Source: Neopestalotiopsis rosae (lineage: Eukaryota > Ascomycota > Sordariomycetes > Amphisphaeriales > Sporocadaceae). Taken from it: a DNA stretch of 64,000 nt. Numbering within the stretch: the first letter of the stretch is position 1; every line of letters begins with the position of its first letter. The stretch lies in the NCBI GenBank assembly GCA_023078685.1, contig JALGAS010000007.1, forward strand, positions 3,571,562-3,635,561, given 5' to 3'. The position numbers and the translations under genes were made by a program. Positions 20,986 through 32,564 of the stretch are shown here, piece by piece. A model generated the notes under the pieces. The model searched no databases, was not told the origin of the DNA, and saw nothing but the letters and a program-made list of their open reading frames with translations.

Positions 20986-22650
20986 TCAAGCATGTGTAGA
21001 CTCTACACGCTCCTCTTGTGCCAAATCGGCCTCCTTCCTCTCGGCCCCTAGTGCTTGCTCAACATCGCGTCGCCGAGTTTCTGCATCCACACCACCAAAA
21101 ATGACATCAATCTCCTCGAGAGTACACTGTTTGGTCTCTGGGACAAAGAGGAAGACAAAAATGCCCATGGCCAGACAAAAGACTGCAAACATGATGAATG
21201 TACGCCATCCAATGCTGTTGATGGCCAGAGGCGTGATCTTTGTAACAACAAAGTTGAAGAGCCATTGCGTGGCAGCTGGGCAAGACATGTTAGTATAGAG
21301 AGTGCGCATCTCGATTTGGGATGAATACTGACCAGCTAGTCCAACACCATATGCTCGGAGTCGAGTCGGAAAGATTTCGGAAACAAAGACCCATGGCGTA
21401 GGACCCCAAGAGGCTGAATAACCAATGACGTATAAGTAGATCATGACAGCCATTGCAATACTCGGGCTGCTGACACCACTGGCGGTGGGATCTGGGGGAA
21501 ATTTGACGAGCAGAATGCCGATAATGAGCATCATGCTCGTCATCCACACTGCACCGCCTATCAATGAGTTTCTACGTCCCCATTTGTCGATACCAATGAG
21601 AAGGAATATGGCTGTAGCAACCACCTTGACGGTGCCATATACACCGGTTGCAAATAGAGATGAGTCGCTAGAGGAAATGCCGATTGTCTGGAAGATTTGC
21701 GGAGCATAATAGCCAATAGAATTTGTTCCCGAGAACTGTTGCCATAGCATGATGAAGAATGCCAAAATGAAGCGCTTTCTAGATATGATGTGGTCAGTCA
21801 CAGTCAGGGGTACATGATGAGATTCGACGAACCTGTTGGCAGGAGCAAAAACCTCCTTCCACGAGAGTCCCTCCATGGCATGATTCTCTTCCTCAATGGC
21901 TGCTCTGATCTCTGCCAGCTCTTCCAGTATCTCGGGATCGTCCATTGACTTGCATCGAACATGTGCTAGAGCCACGTGAGCCTTCTCGTGTCGACCCTTC
22001 TTGGCCAGCCATCGTGGGCTTTCCTTGAGAAAACACAGGCCTAGCATCATCAAGCCGCCGGGAATGAGTTGAACCGCGACGGGTATGCGCCATTGTTTGG
22101 TACTGGTGGGGATATGCTTGTCTACACCATAGTCTAGCCAGTATGCAAAAGTTGAGCCAATGACTAGCAACTCTTGGAAAAGACCGGCGATGCGTCCACG
22201 AATCTTTGGGGGAGCATTTTCGGAAACATAAACAGACATGACGCCACTCAAGCCTCCTATTCCCAGACCTGCAATCACACGGCCTGCATAGATGTACGCA
22301 AGATCGTGAGAAGCCCCGGTTTGTATCGCGGCACCGATCATAAAGACGGCTGCGAATGCGAACAGGGTAGAGCGGCGGCCAATGATATCATTGACAATGG
22401 CGGCGATGATGGCACCAAAGAAGGCGCCGGCCGTGAGCAGGGAAACAACATTGGATGATACGTAGGCGTTTTGCTCGCTGGCAAATCCAGAACCCCCCAC
22501 AGGTAAGCCAAAGTCTTTCTTGAAAGAATCAAGGGCCAACACTGAGCCCATGACGCCAGTATCGAAGCCAAAGAGCAAAGCGCCCATGTAGGCAACTCCT
22601 GTCAAGAGATAGACCCTGCGGTTCTGAAAAAAGCCCGATGATGCCGCCAT
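20986..22650 (-). CDS. MFS sugar transporter
   Basis: Twelve-helix sugar porter of 517 residues after splicing. Three exons: 22650-21833, 21778-21333 and 21275-20986. The two introns (54 and 57 nt) are multiples of three without stops, so an unspliced reading of 554 residues is also open. Splicing restores the family blocks PANRKRFILAFF and GLAAATQWLFNF, which the unspliced reading breaks. Other marks: LFGFDTGVMG in helix 1, NDIIGRRS, RVIAGLGIGG, ENAPPKIRGRIAGLFQ, KESPRWLAKKGR, WQQFSGTNSIGYYAPQIF and FLFVPETKQCTLEEID. The sequence resembles fungal quinate/hexose porters; the substrate is open. Confidence 0.92.
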   Translation of the reverse strand: MAASSGFFQNRRVYLLTGVAYMGALLFGFDTGVMGSVLALDSFKKDFGLPVGGSGFASEQNAYVSSNVVSLLTAGAFFGAIIAAIVNDIIGRRSTLFAFAAVFMIGAAIQTGASHDLAYIYAGRVIAGLGIGGLSGVMSVYVSENAPPKIRGRIAGLFQELLVIGSTFAYWLDYGVDKHIPTSTKQWRIPVAVQLIPGGLMMLGLCFLKESPRWLAKKGRHEKAHVALAHVRCKSMDDPEILEELAEIRAAIEEENHAMEGLSWKEVFAPANRFVESHHVPLTVTDHIISRKRFILAFFIMLWQQFSGTNSIGYYAPQIFQTIGISSSDSSLFATGVYGTVKVVATAIFLLIGIDKWGRRNSLIGGAVWMTSMMLIIGILLVKFPPDPTASGVSSPSIAMAVMIYLYVIGYSASWGPTPWVFVSEIFPTRLRAYGVGLAGQYSSQIEMRTLYTNMSCPAATQWLFNFVVTKITPLAINSIGWRTFIMFAVFCLAMGIFVFLFVPETKQCTLEEIDVIFGGVDAETRRRDVEQALGAERKEADLAQEERVESTHA

Positions 22651-25557
22651 GTTGACTCGCGAGTTGTGTTTGGCAGTAGAGGGAGCTGCCTTGGCAAATC
22701 GCAGCAGCCCGGGCTTGTTATAATATACGTACCGTCAAGCACGCTGGCAGCAGCTCGGTCTGCGGGGTGTGGAACCGGACAGTCGTTAACCTGCCATGTT
22801 TTATTACCGAGTTTTCCCGTCACTTTCACGCTCAAGGTGTGCCCAGGACAGCCAATCCGTAGCAGAGAAGTCACCATATGTGGACCTCTATGGAGCCAAA
22901 GGGAACCGAGACGGGGAGAACGTGGGGAGATCCATCAAAACCCCTCAAGAAAGCGTCAGAAAAGGCCTAAAACTCCAGGAATTTTGATGGAGCGTCCTCT
23001 CCACTCCGGGGTAATAATCGAGCGATAGGCAAAGAAGGCCCATAGGCGGGACTAAACATAAACGCACCAATACGAGGAGCAAGAGGATCTTCCCGTATGG
23101 AATTGAGCCCCGAAAGTATTTTAAAGAGGCAGTCTTATTCCATGACTCTGTACGAAATATATTGTGTCGACAACCTTATGATGTGAGAGGTATGCCGGCA
23201 AGCAAGGGACTTGAATGGAGAAATCGCGCCCGCCAAGTATGAGGCTCAACAATGCCCTGTCGAATTTCATGGAGCATTGCTTGGAATGCCGGCGGCTGAT
23301 TCTGTAATGTGCTTAGAGCAGGTCTTGATACTCAACCGTGGCTTGCGTGGTGCTAGCAACGAGTCAGGCAATGCTAGTGTCTTCAAGCTATGTGTCATGG
23401 TGGAAGTGGTGCCCGTGGGGGTTGCTTGGTGGATCGGTTGATAATGACCCGCCAAGCTTTGATCCTAAATCGCTTAGCGACCTGGTGCTGAAGTGGGCAT
23501 GATAAACACCTATCCGCTGCCGTCTGCCATTCGCGGTCGCGTCTTGTGAAGCACTGATCATAATAATTATAATCATGTATACATGAGGAGTGGGATCGGA
23601 GGAATAATGAGCCGTGTCAAGCATGTGTGAATCCCCAGACGGCATCATGCAGGTGGCGGCGATGCCATATTCATCAAGATCCAAATTTACATGGCTCTTG
23701 TTATTGGTGTCTCTGTCTAGGCGCTCTTTGCGCTGTAAACATGCCATGGATTTCTGTTCCCAGCATGGCCAAACATTGCAATCTTAATAACCAACGCCCA
23801 TCACTTGACCGAACCAGTAACAGAGTAGGCGATCATGAGAAGTGATTTCATTTTGCAAAAATGCCTTATTCTCAAGCATATTGTACGAAGACTATAGGGA
23901 ATTTGAAGAATTGGCATTCTCTTCCAAGCTTGACCCCTGTGACGGCATTATCATCATCCTTGCCGTATTGCATTGCGTCCAGTCTATGAACGTCCGCGGG
24001 GTCTTTACAGTAGCCTGTAGCCTGCAGGGACCTTTTGTCCTTGTAGAGGCAAGCAAAAATGCACGGAATACAAGAACATGATCAAGCCTGCCTGTATGCA
24101 ACAGGGGCAAATGCAGCAGTCGCATGAGACTGGGACGATGGAGTGCAAAAATTGAAGTTTGAAGAGATCGGCATCGGACGGATCATTGCACTCGGGCGAC
24201 TGTTCCGAACAATAGAAGCCTTGGCTTTTGTAGCGTTCATTGTACCCCGGTGGTATCCTTGCAGAATGGAGCTCGGCTAGCAGATGCAACATAGGGCAGT
24301 CGAGGCAGCCTTCCAAGGTGATCATTCAGAGTCGATTTGTAGTTTGGCAGGTCGGCATGAGTATGGTGAAATATATCCATATACTACTACAAGATTTCAG
24401 ATGGTCAAGTGTCCGTTGATAGTAGAATCATGTAGCATGGCGACCTGCTAGAGTCGTGCATGGACGCTATAGACATGGGATTTCCGAGATGACCGCCCGC
24501 GCAAAGCAGATTACCAGTAAGTTTCGTATACTTTTTCATGGTTTGGGATTGAACTCATCGAGTACATATCATAAACGAGCGCGCGAAAGTTTCAGGCAAA
24601 CAAAAATCATGCCCAGTGCTTGTAGCGCTGCAGACTATTTCAATTGGGTTCCCTTCGTCGTGGATACTCTGTAACCAGAGTATACGGCAAAAGAACCCAC
24701 CAGTTGAGCTGATGCCACATTAGCCATCGCACTCGATTTCAGCTTGCAGCCAGCGCGGCTTTCTTCAGCTGGAATTTATCCATGTTCATCTTTTCAATTG
24801 GTCAATTCAGATGTCCATTACATCGGGCGAAGGACATTCCCACCCTCAAAATTCAATGCGACACCAGGTGTGGCGAATCACTGGTCCAGATGAAGGACGA
24901 GAATCCTAGCAGACATAGAATACGTAGTCGACAACACCAGGGCCACCCAGTATCATTTGCCGAAGGCGAAAAGGGGACTTGGTTGGTTGCAATGCAAATA
25001 TCCGTCCCATAGTCCTTACGATGACTGCAGCCAGCTCGATTGTCGAGTATGCAAGTCCAATAATCCGTCGGAGAAAAGTCTCGGAATACTAGCGACGCAT
25101 GGTCCTTGCATTATTGATAGAAGATTAAACGAATGTTTTGCACCAGAAGCTTTGAATCTTTTGGCTTGATGCGTGAGAACGAGTACGCTCGGAATCAAAG
25201 CGATTATCTAGTCTCGTCGTTTACCAGAAATCCATGCAGTGAATATAGTAGCTGCGAACTTCGTATGTACCATGAACTAGGAACGGTGCAATCAACTTCG
25301 TCCTTGACGACCGGGCCGGACAATAGTTTCCTAGGTAGAGTTAGTGCCATGGTACCATTGGCTGTGATACACAACGGTTGTGCACAAGGCCCGGATCAGT
25401 GAGTCTGGGCAGTCTGGGCAGCACAAGCCTATCGATAAAGGCCGCTGGAGTTTTGTAATTGCTCGACTCATCTTCCTATAATAAGGAGTATATGGTTGGG
25501 GTTTGCCAATCGAACAGTTTGTCACGTCGTGGCTGTTTTGGGCAATTTGCTTTCACA
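22651..25557. other. 2.9-kb intergenic, no confident gene
   Basis: Divergent promoter space between the transporter and the GMC oxidase. I checked the longest frames (minus 23388-23747, minus 24005-24325); they have no family motif. The latter is Cys-rich (CDCCICPCC) but has no signal peptide and no supported splicing. No repeats or element ends seen. Confidence 0.5.
25477..25484 (+). promoter_or_regulatory. TATA-like element of GMC oxidase gene
   Basis: TATAATAA 74 bp before the ATG at 25558. Support is positional only. Confidence 0.35.
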
Positions 25558-27653
25558 ATGTTTCGCAGCTATACCATCGGGGCCGTTTTGGCTTCAGCGG
25601 TGATTTTTGGCTGCGCTGATGGTACCCCGGCCAGTAGCAAAACCAACACCGGCGAATTGGCCACCGATAGTCAGTACGACTATATTATTGTGGGTGGTGG
25701 GCTAACTGGGCTCGTTGCTGCAACCAGACTGAGCGAAGACCCCAATGGTAATCATTTGTCGGTTTCAATGCATACAATCGCTAACACTCGAGTCAAGTTT
25801 CTGTCTTGGTCATTGAGTATGGTGCAGAAGATCGCAGCAATGTGACCAAGATTCCTTACTATGCCACCAGCCTGAATACGGCCTCTTTGCGCTCCTTGTA
25901 CTCTGCACCAGAGCCCCAAGCCGGAAACCAGACGTTCTTGGTCACCGTTTCTCAAGTTGCCGGCGGTGGCTCTCAAGTCAATGGAATGGCATGGAACTAT
26001 GGGTCTGCAGGAGACTATGACGGATGGGAGGCTTTGGGTAATGCAGGCTGGGGCTGGGAAAGCATTTCGTCATATGTGAAAAAGGTGAATATCTCAGCTC
26101 ACAAGTCTATTGCAATACTGATCTGGTTCTAGGATGTCCAATTTAATGTGCCCAAGCCGGAGATCGAGGCCATTTACAACTACTCGTACGACGCCTCTGC
26201 ATATGCCACTGAAGCATACGCTCAGAGTTCATTTCCCGAATTCCAATATCCGGACATGTGTAGGTGAAGCAATCAGTCCTGGTTGTCTTGATTTATTAAC
26301 GATTTCTAGACCCGTACATTGCCGCCTTTGATGAATTGGGAAACATTCCAGCAGTCCAGGAGCAGGCGAATGGAGACAATGCTGGTGGGCGATATTTTGT
26401 GCCTGCGGCGATAGACCCAACAACAATGACGCGTGCATCTTCATTGTACGCTTACTATGACAAGGTGTCGAGCAGGAGTAACTTGAAGCTCCTACTGAAG
26501 CATCAGGTCAGAGAGATTACAATCTCCAACAGTACCGGGAGTGGCTTGACCGCGACTGGAGTCAAGGCACTGGATCGCGACACGAATCAAACGATTTCCT
26601 TCACAGCAGATAAAGAAGTCGTTCTTGCTGCTGGTGGTGTATATACGCCACAGCTCCTTCAATGGAGTGGCATCGGGCCCAAGTCGGTTTTAGAATCCAG
26701 CGGTATTACAACAAAGCTTGATTTGCCGGCAGTCGGCAGCAACTTTCAAGATCATCCTGTCGCCTACTATTCGTGGACACGTAAGTACTTGGTGTTGTCC
26801 ATGTCGAGACAGTCATGATGGAATACATCGAGCTGACTGTCAACTAGTCAACAATCCTACCTTTCCGAGAGCCAATGAACTTACTGCAAATGCCACTTTT
26901 TGGGACGAAGCGGTAGATCTTTATTTTAATAACCTAACGGGACCCCTGACCAAGGCCCAAGCTAGCTACATATCCTTTCCAGCCCTCTCAGCTATTGCTG
27001 ATGATGCTGATGCCTTGGTTGCGGACCTTTTAGAGCAGGGCGAGGAAGAGTACTTGCCAAGCTTTTACGCCTCATTCCCCGAGCTGGTCGCCGGCTACAA
27101 TGCTCAGAAGCAACTGTTAGCCGCTCAGATTGCCAATGGCTCCGTATCGGTTGTGGAAATCCCAGTGGGTGGCAATGGAGGAATGCTCAATGCCCTGCAG
27201 AAACCTTTGAGTCGCGGTACTATTCACTTGAACACGAGCGATGTATACGGAGAGCCCGTCGTGTCCTTCAATTTCCTGTCTAATCCCTTTGACCGGGCCA
27301 TACTATTCCGATCTCTCGAATACACTCGCAGGCTGCAAAATACCTCGGCAGTGGCGTCCCTGGAGCCCGTAGAGGTTTGGCCCGGTGCCAATGCCACTAC
27401 GGAAGATGCTGCCCTACAGGCCATGGTCGACGTTGGCTGGCTTCGCCCCAGCTTTGCTCACCCCAGTTGCACTTGTCCCATGCTACCACGAGAGCTTGGC
27501 GGTGTGGTCAATTCGGATTTGCAAGTCTATGGTGTTGATAGGCTTAGTATAATCGATGCCAGCATCCTGCCCATATTACCGGCAGCACATCTCCAGGCAA
27601 CCATGTTTGCGGTGGCCGAAAAGGCAAGCGACATTATTAAAGGGCGTGCGTAG
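25558..27653 (+). CDS. secreted GMC oxidoreductase
   Basis: FAD-dependent glucose-methanol-choline family enzyme, 626 residues, five exons: 25558-25747, 25798-26084, 26133-26259, 26310-26780 and 26848-27653. Introns are 50, 48, 50 and 67 nt. Signal peptide MFRSYTIGAVLASAVIFGCA; ADP-binding motif YDYIIVGGGLTGLVAATRL at residues 40-57; VLVIEYG, restored by the first splice; AGGGSQVNGM, the FAD-covering loop; and the second GMC signature AAGGVYTPQLLQWSGIGP. The active-site His is in PILPAAHLQATMFAVAEKASD. The usual HxxGTCxM before it is changed to HPSCTCPMLPRELGGVV. Substrates of relatives include sugars and aryl or aliphatic alcohols. As an oxidase it would supply extracellular hydrogen peroxide, but that activity is not proven. 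Confidence 0.92.
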
Positions 27654-27957
27654 TCGTGGGTGCTTTAGCAACACCACCGTCGTACAGGCTACCTTGAAAC
27701 ATGCTTCCAGCTCGATCGGTCAATCGGTCAGCATGACCAAGTCTATAGCAATTGAGGCCATTATTGTGTCACGAGACTTGTACTGATGTGTGATGTTCTT
27801 GTGACTAACGTAGACACATGGCGTGCACAAAGCTCAAAGGGGATGGTTCATTCCTTATGTTTATTCGTCAGCTCAAGATATGGTGTACTAGTCCACGTCC
27901 TCCTGAATGAAGTCTCGCCTGCATATCTGTCAGCTCAAATTTACTCCGTCGTGGTGT

Positions 27958-28469
27958 TCATCTGTCAAATACTGACAAGTATATCCTTCTCGTGCGTCGC
28001 TGCCAGTACTCGTACATTTCGACAACGAAAACTACCGAAAGGATCATGCTTATCAACACCACAAGCATGGGCCCATCCTAGCAAGAGAAGTCGGTCAGTA
28101 TATGGGAGTAATGTCATGATGGTAATCCGCCGAGGGAATCGGGAATGACAAGAGGCTCACCTGTGCCGTCAATGGTGTCATTACGGAATCTGCAAATCCC
28201 ATAATTGTGCTCTCACAGTGGCCGACGTTATCTGGATAGTACAAGGCCTCCCCTTGTGTATCGCCAAGTGGTGGTGTATGATATTCAAGCCCAGCTCCCT
28301 TGGGCAAGTCTTGGGACAAGGCAAGCAGATATGTTGTGGGTAATGGTCGATGAGACTCGAGCAGCTCTGTTGCCGAATCGCCGTCCGACGGATTGAGTGG
28401 CCTGTTATCGAACCGATCCGTCAGCAATAGCCGTTGTTCAATCTCGGAGTCATGAATGATGGGCGCCAT
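27958..28469 (-). CDS. small single-pass membrane protein, unknown
   Basis: Two exons, 28469-28161 and 28077-27958, giving 142 residues; the intron is 83 nt with a GTGAGC donor and GCTAG acceptor, and both exons are in phase 0. The N-terminal 100 residues are polar (MAPIIHDSEIEQRLLLTDRF at the start, later YYPDNVGHCESTIMGFADSV). The second exon supplies one hydrophobic helix, MLVVLISMILSVVFVVEMY, followed by a basic tail (WQRRTRRIY), so the topology is N-terminal domain outside or cytosolic with a C-terminal anchor. No family recognised. The fact that splicing creates a clean membrane helix is the best evidence that it is real. It is convergent with the GMC gene, 304 bp away. Confidence 0.5.
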
Positions 28470-30614
28470 GATAGAACCAGTCGTGGTGGAATACCTAATG
28501 TTGAAGTCGAATGAAGATGATGGTTTCGACCTCAGATAGGATGGAAAGAAGCCGCGAGGGCCATAATAAAGTGACAGCCGTTGCTGACATCTCGAGGAGA
28601 CCAATCTGACTAGAGGCAGAATAGAGCTGGCTTTGCATTTGAGATACAAAAGCCGAACCCCTAATGTGTCTAGTTCAGGCATCCAACAAATTGACATTCT
28701 CAATGGAGAAAGAAGGAGGCAAACGGCCCTTTTCATTGGCCAGTTCGTAAAAGGGCCATAAAACTAACACCATTTTTGAACAGAGCCGGTCTAGAATGAG
28801 TCCCGCTTCGCCTCTCGTCATGGACGCCAAGAGCCGTCAGTGCCGGGGATCGTCAGCTACGGTCTGTGCGAAAAGCTTGTTCATACCTCGCCTTGGCACC
28901 AGTATCCGGGGAAGTGAAACACCGAATATAAATGGCTCAAAGTGCCGTGGAAAGTGCCCTTTGGATCAATCGACTTTTGACTAGTACGCGATTGATGCTG
29001 GAGCCATTAATGATGGCGATGATTAGCGCATCGCAACCAAACAGGACAACCCACCCTTGGGCCAGAAGGTTCGAGTTACAAGTTGCGTCGAGGTGTCGGC
29101 TGTGTTCCAGAGGGATCACACTATTACTTCAGCATTTGACTTTACGCCAGAGGTGGACTGTCCACTTAGCTAAGCGACTTGACGTTAGTTTCCCAAGCCT
29201 CAAAAGCTGGAGCAGAGCACCCACGGCCCGCCATGTGGTACCTGTGCCAGGGGCTATAATACATCAATACGAGATATCTGAGAGCCAAGCTTTCTAGGTT
29301 ACATTCGAGAAGAAGCTTGAGGAGGCTTTGTGTCCATCTAGGCAACCATCAACGTTTCTGCGTCTTCAGGGCCCTTTGTGCGCCAGGTGCTTCCGAGCTA
29401 TTCTCAGAACGGTCACAACTTGGACAATCTAGTGGATAATTGGGGGTTATGGAATTGTGCTGAACAAAGTCAAATTGGCTATTTCAAACGTATCATTGCA
29501 GACATGCGTTTTGGTGGTCAGGAATGTCAAGATCAGGTTCTCAGCTTTAGCAGACTGGCAATGAGAGCTGGTGCAATCTGCCCTACTTTGTCACTCTCAA
29601 AATTCCCCCATTCCATTCGTAACGTACCATTCCAACTACAGGTATTGCTCAGGCTAGGGGATGTTCAAGCTGCAGGGCTGGCATATGTTCACTTCAAGGC
29701 CTCCAATGTCTTGGCAAGTAACAGTGTGTCGTCTCATGATGACGCAAGCAAGCAATGCCGAGGTGAAGTACTCCTTTCATGTGTGGTACGGAGTGCGCGG
29801 GTGTCCGACGTTGACTCAACCGTGACGTGCTAATTTGAGAGAAAACCCAAGAGCGTGGGCAAAAGGAACGTTGACTTTCTGATTCATAGAGACACGACGA
29901 ATTCAGATCTGATTTCAATGTTATAAAGCTTAAATACCTTCTTATTGTCTTGATCGAGACAAGATACAAGCCAACGTGTTTCGCAAAACGCTGCTCCATG
30001 GAATATATTTGGTTGAAGATATGATAGAATCTAGTGTAACGACCCTTGATTGTCACTGGGAGATGACGCTGTTTGCTGCCTGTTTGTAAAAGGCTCATAT
30101 ATAGCGGCAATGAGCACATGTAGTACTGGCTCAGCGCTTTGACGTCCAATCACTCAATGCACCTTGCAGAGCCATTCTGGCTATTGGCCAACTTAGTGTA
30201 GTGATGAGGCAGTGTAGGCCTTGATCAGACTGTAGCACTAATGTTGAGTGGCTGGCTGCGAAGCTCGTGTCTGAAATCTTCTGCCTAGAAGTCAATGGCT
30301 CGTATACACTGGAAAGGAGACCACCAGCAGCTGCTAGAACTCATGGGTTGCATGCAGACCATGGATCGGGCAGCAGAATCTCATCAACTATAGATAAGTG
30401 AAAGGTGGAACATCTGAACTGTGCATGAACTTCCGCTTCTCACTCAAATGGCACTGTTCAAGTGGAATGGTCACGAAAAAAAGATTGTGAGAAAAGCCAA
30501 GCAGCAATAGGTATGGCCATGGATAGTTTGAAGCTACTCTGGAGCAATTCTACTGCAGTATTTGCTACATCTTACGCAATAGTCTATCGCGAGCAGGGGA
30601 CATGTCCCACCTTT
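28470..30614. other. 2.1-kb intergenic, no gene seen
   Basis: Longest frames (plus 29378-29833, which begins at GTG; minus 29694-30149) overlap each other and lack motifs. No RNA gene or element recognised. Confidence 0.5.
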
Positions 30615-32564
30615 CTACGTCTTCTTCAACTCAGCCTCTTTGCCCTTGGCTCCTTCTAATGATGGCGTGGCTACCCTGCTAGGCATCCAAAAATCGAATC
30701 GCTCAGGGAACAGTACCATGTTGGCGATCCGCGCGACATCAGCTTCGGTTGCTGAAATCTTGGTCTCGGTTTTGTTGTCATGGAGGTATCCATTCAAGAG
30801 GACCGGCTTGATCTCCTCGGTCGGCGTGCCAGACTTTGACTCTGCTGGAGTCCCCATTTTAGACTCTTCCACCATGGACTTGTCCAAGATCCAGGGCGCC
30901 AAGCCCATTGCCTGTAGTGCTTCTTGACCTCCCACGTCGGCAATATCCTTCTCATCCAGACGTCCCGTATGTGGGGCTTCACTTCCCAATCCGCTTCCAG
31001 TGCTGTCAAAATCCGGACCGGGATGACCTCGGAGGAACGCCTTCCGTTGACGAGCCAGGAATAGCGCATTGGTCTGCGTGAGTGGAGCAGCCGGAGTATA
31101 TACCAGCATTGACAGACTTGGAGGGGGCTTTTCGAACGCGTATGGTTGATCCGGGTGCCAGATGATGTAGTCGCCAGAATTGAGCGTTGGTGGTGCTACC
31201 AGGCTCGCATTCAACCTCAGGTGCGGATGCCAAGTATCGGTCACGCGTTGCGCATGTCCGGGGACCGCTCCATGGATTATGGTTGTCTGGTCCTTTTCCA
31301 GTTGCCAGTTGGAAGCGTCCATGTATGCCTCCCAGGCCTTGGTATCGCCGTGGTTCTCGGGAGCTGCAGTCTTTGGCTTGAAGAAGGGCCGCAGCAAAAA
31401 GTATGCCGTTGACAGTTTTGGCGATGGAAGTAGCCTCACCATGCCTGGTTCGACTGTAGTCAAGGCAAGAATACCTTGAAACATGCGAAACATGCTGCAA
31501 GCACCAGCTCCATTGTATAGATCAGTCGTGGCATTGATGCGGCCAGTCGGGTCCCAAGGATTGTACTCTTCCCAGTCGCCTCTCCAGATGGCATCATAGC
31601 ACCCACTGTGACCGTAACCGTCGACTTCCCATCGCTCAAGACTTCCATTGTCCACCTGCGCAATCAAGGTTGAGCTCGCAGGCGGTAAAGAATCCTCACC
31701 ATTGGGCCCGCTGCCAACGTTCAAGTCACTCGTGGTGTTTGTGTCTATGCGAATTCGGTCGGCGTAGCAAATGGGGAACCTGGTGGCTAGCCTGTCGTCA
31801 TCCGTGGTCTCCCATATAGACATGGCAAACCTCTGCACGCTGAGCACATTTGGGTGAGCGCGAGAGCGAACCTGGCATGGCGACCAGAAAAAGTCGAAAC
31901 ATGTCGGATCCTGTGCTGGCGGCGGCTTAAACTCGTGCTTGGTTTCCAGATACTTCTTGGTCTCCTCGACCCAGGCTTCTGCGTCAGACTTGGCCACCAC
32001 GCCACGCACGACACCGATTCCATAGCGCTTGACTTTGTCGCTGAAATTTCTGACCTTGGTGGCGCTTGTTATGTCGCCAAAATCAATTGATGGGATGAGA
32101 TCCGTGCCCCCAGCTTCAATATGATCAATTTCCTCGCGCAGGGCGGTCAGGAGACGCCCCCAGGACGCTTCAAGAGCAGATTCGTGCCCAGCTACGAGTC
32201 TCCGCTTGAGGTGGCCGAATCGCGATGGTAGCGGTACAGGCTTCTCGCCGTAAAAGGAGAGGACAGGGGGGTCCATGGTTTTTGTAAAACTGCGCTGCCG
32301 CTGCTTTGGAGTGCGGTCTTCCCTCTCGTCCTTGTTGAGGCCGGGACTCCTGACACGCTTCTGTCTCGATGTCGCAAACTTGGCCTGGGGCTTGAGCTTT
32401 TCGAGCGTGACAGGTGCTGTGGCTGTGGCAGCAGCAGAGGTTGCTGTCGCGGAAGACGACGTTGTGGACGACGGTTTCGACATGCTACCATTGCTGCCGC
32501 TCACAACGGGTGCGAGTGCGGGGAGCGCAGCACTGCGCCTGGCGACCACTTCCGCGGTGGACAT
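30615..32564 (-). CDS. DUF1479 family protein (putative 2-oxoglutarate/Fe(II) oxygenase-like)
   Basis: Single exon, 649 residues from the ATG at 32564; the frame opens at a GTG 45 bases further out, which I reject as start. Residues 1-110 are Ser/Ala/Thr-rich with basic patches, possibly a targeting or disordered region. From about residue 150 comes the DUF1479 (PF07350) domain: LIPSIDFGDI, KVKRYGIGVVRGVV, WVEETKKYL, FFWSPCQVRSRAHPNVL, AQVDNGSLERWEVDGYGHSG and CMFRMFQGILAL. A late His/Asp block, YIIWHPDQPYAFEK, fits the cupin fold proposed for the family. The family is widespread in fungi and bacteria without an assigned reaction. The C-terminal 100 residues are low complexity. Confidence 0.85.
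   Translation of the reverse strand: MSTAEVVARRSAALPALAPVVSGSNGSMSKPSSTTSSSATATSAAATATAPVTLEKLKPQAKFATSRQKRVRSPGLNKDEREDRTPKQRQRSFTKTMDPPVLSFYGEKPVPLPSRFGHLKRRLVAGHESALEASWGRLLTALREEIDHIEAGGTDLIPSIDFGDITSATKVRNFSDKVKRYGIGVVRGVVAKSDAEAWVEETKKYLETKHEFKPPPAQDPTCFDFFWSPCQVRSRAHPNVLSVQRFAMSIWETTDDDRLATRFPICYADRIRIDTNTTSDLNVGSGPNGEDSLPPASSTLIAQVDNGSLERWEVDGYGHSGCYDAIWRGDWEEYNPWDPTGRINATTDLYNGAGACSMFRMFQGILALTTVEPGMVRLLPSPKLSTAYFLLRPFFKPKTAAPENHGDTKAWEAYMDASNWQLEKDQTTIIHGAVPGHAQRVTDTWHPHLRLNASLVAPPTLNSGDYIIWHPDQPYAFEKPPPSLSMLVYTPAAPLTQTNALFLARQRKAFLRGHPGPDFDSTGSGLGSEAPHTGRLDEKDIADVGGQEALQAMGLAPWILDKSMVEESKMGTPAESKSGTPTEEIKPVLLNGYLHDNKTETKISATEADVARIANMVLFPERFDFWMPSRVATPSLEGAKGKEAELKKT

Noticed and set aside
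24005..24325. 106-codon minus-strand frame with a CDCCICPCC cysteine cluster
   Set aside because: It has an ATG but no signal peptide, no metallothionein-like spacing over its length, and no supported exons around it. Cysteine clustering alone is too weak.
29378..29833. 151-codon + frame
   Set aside because: Starts at GTG, overlaps an equally long antisense frame, no recognisable domain or splice structure.
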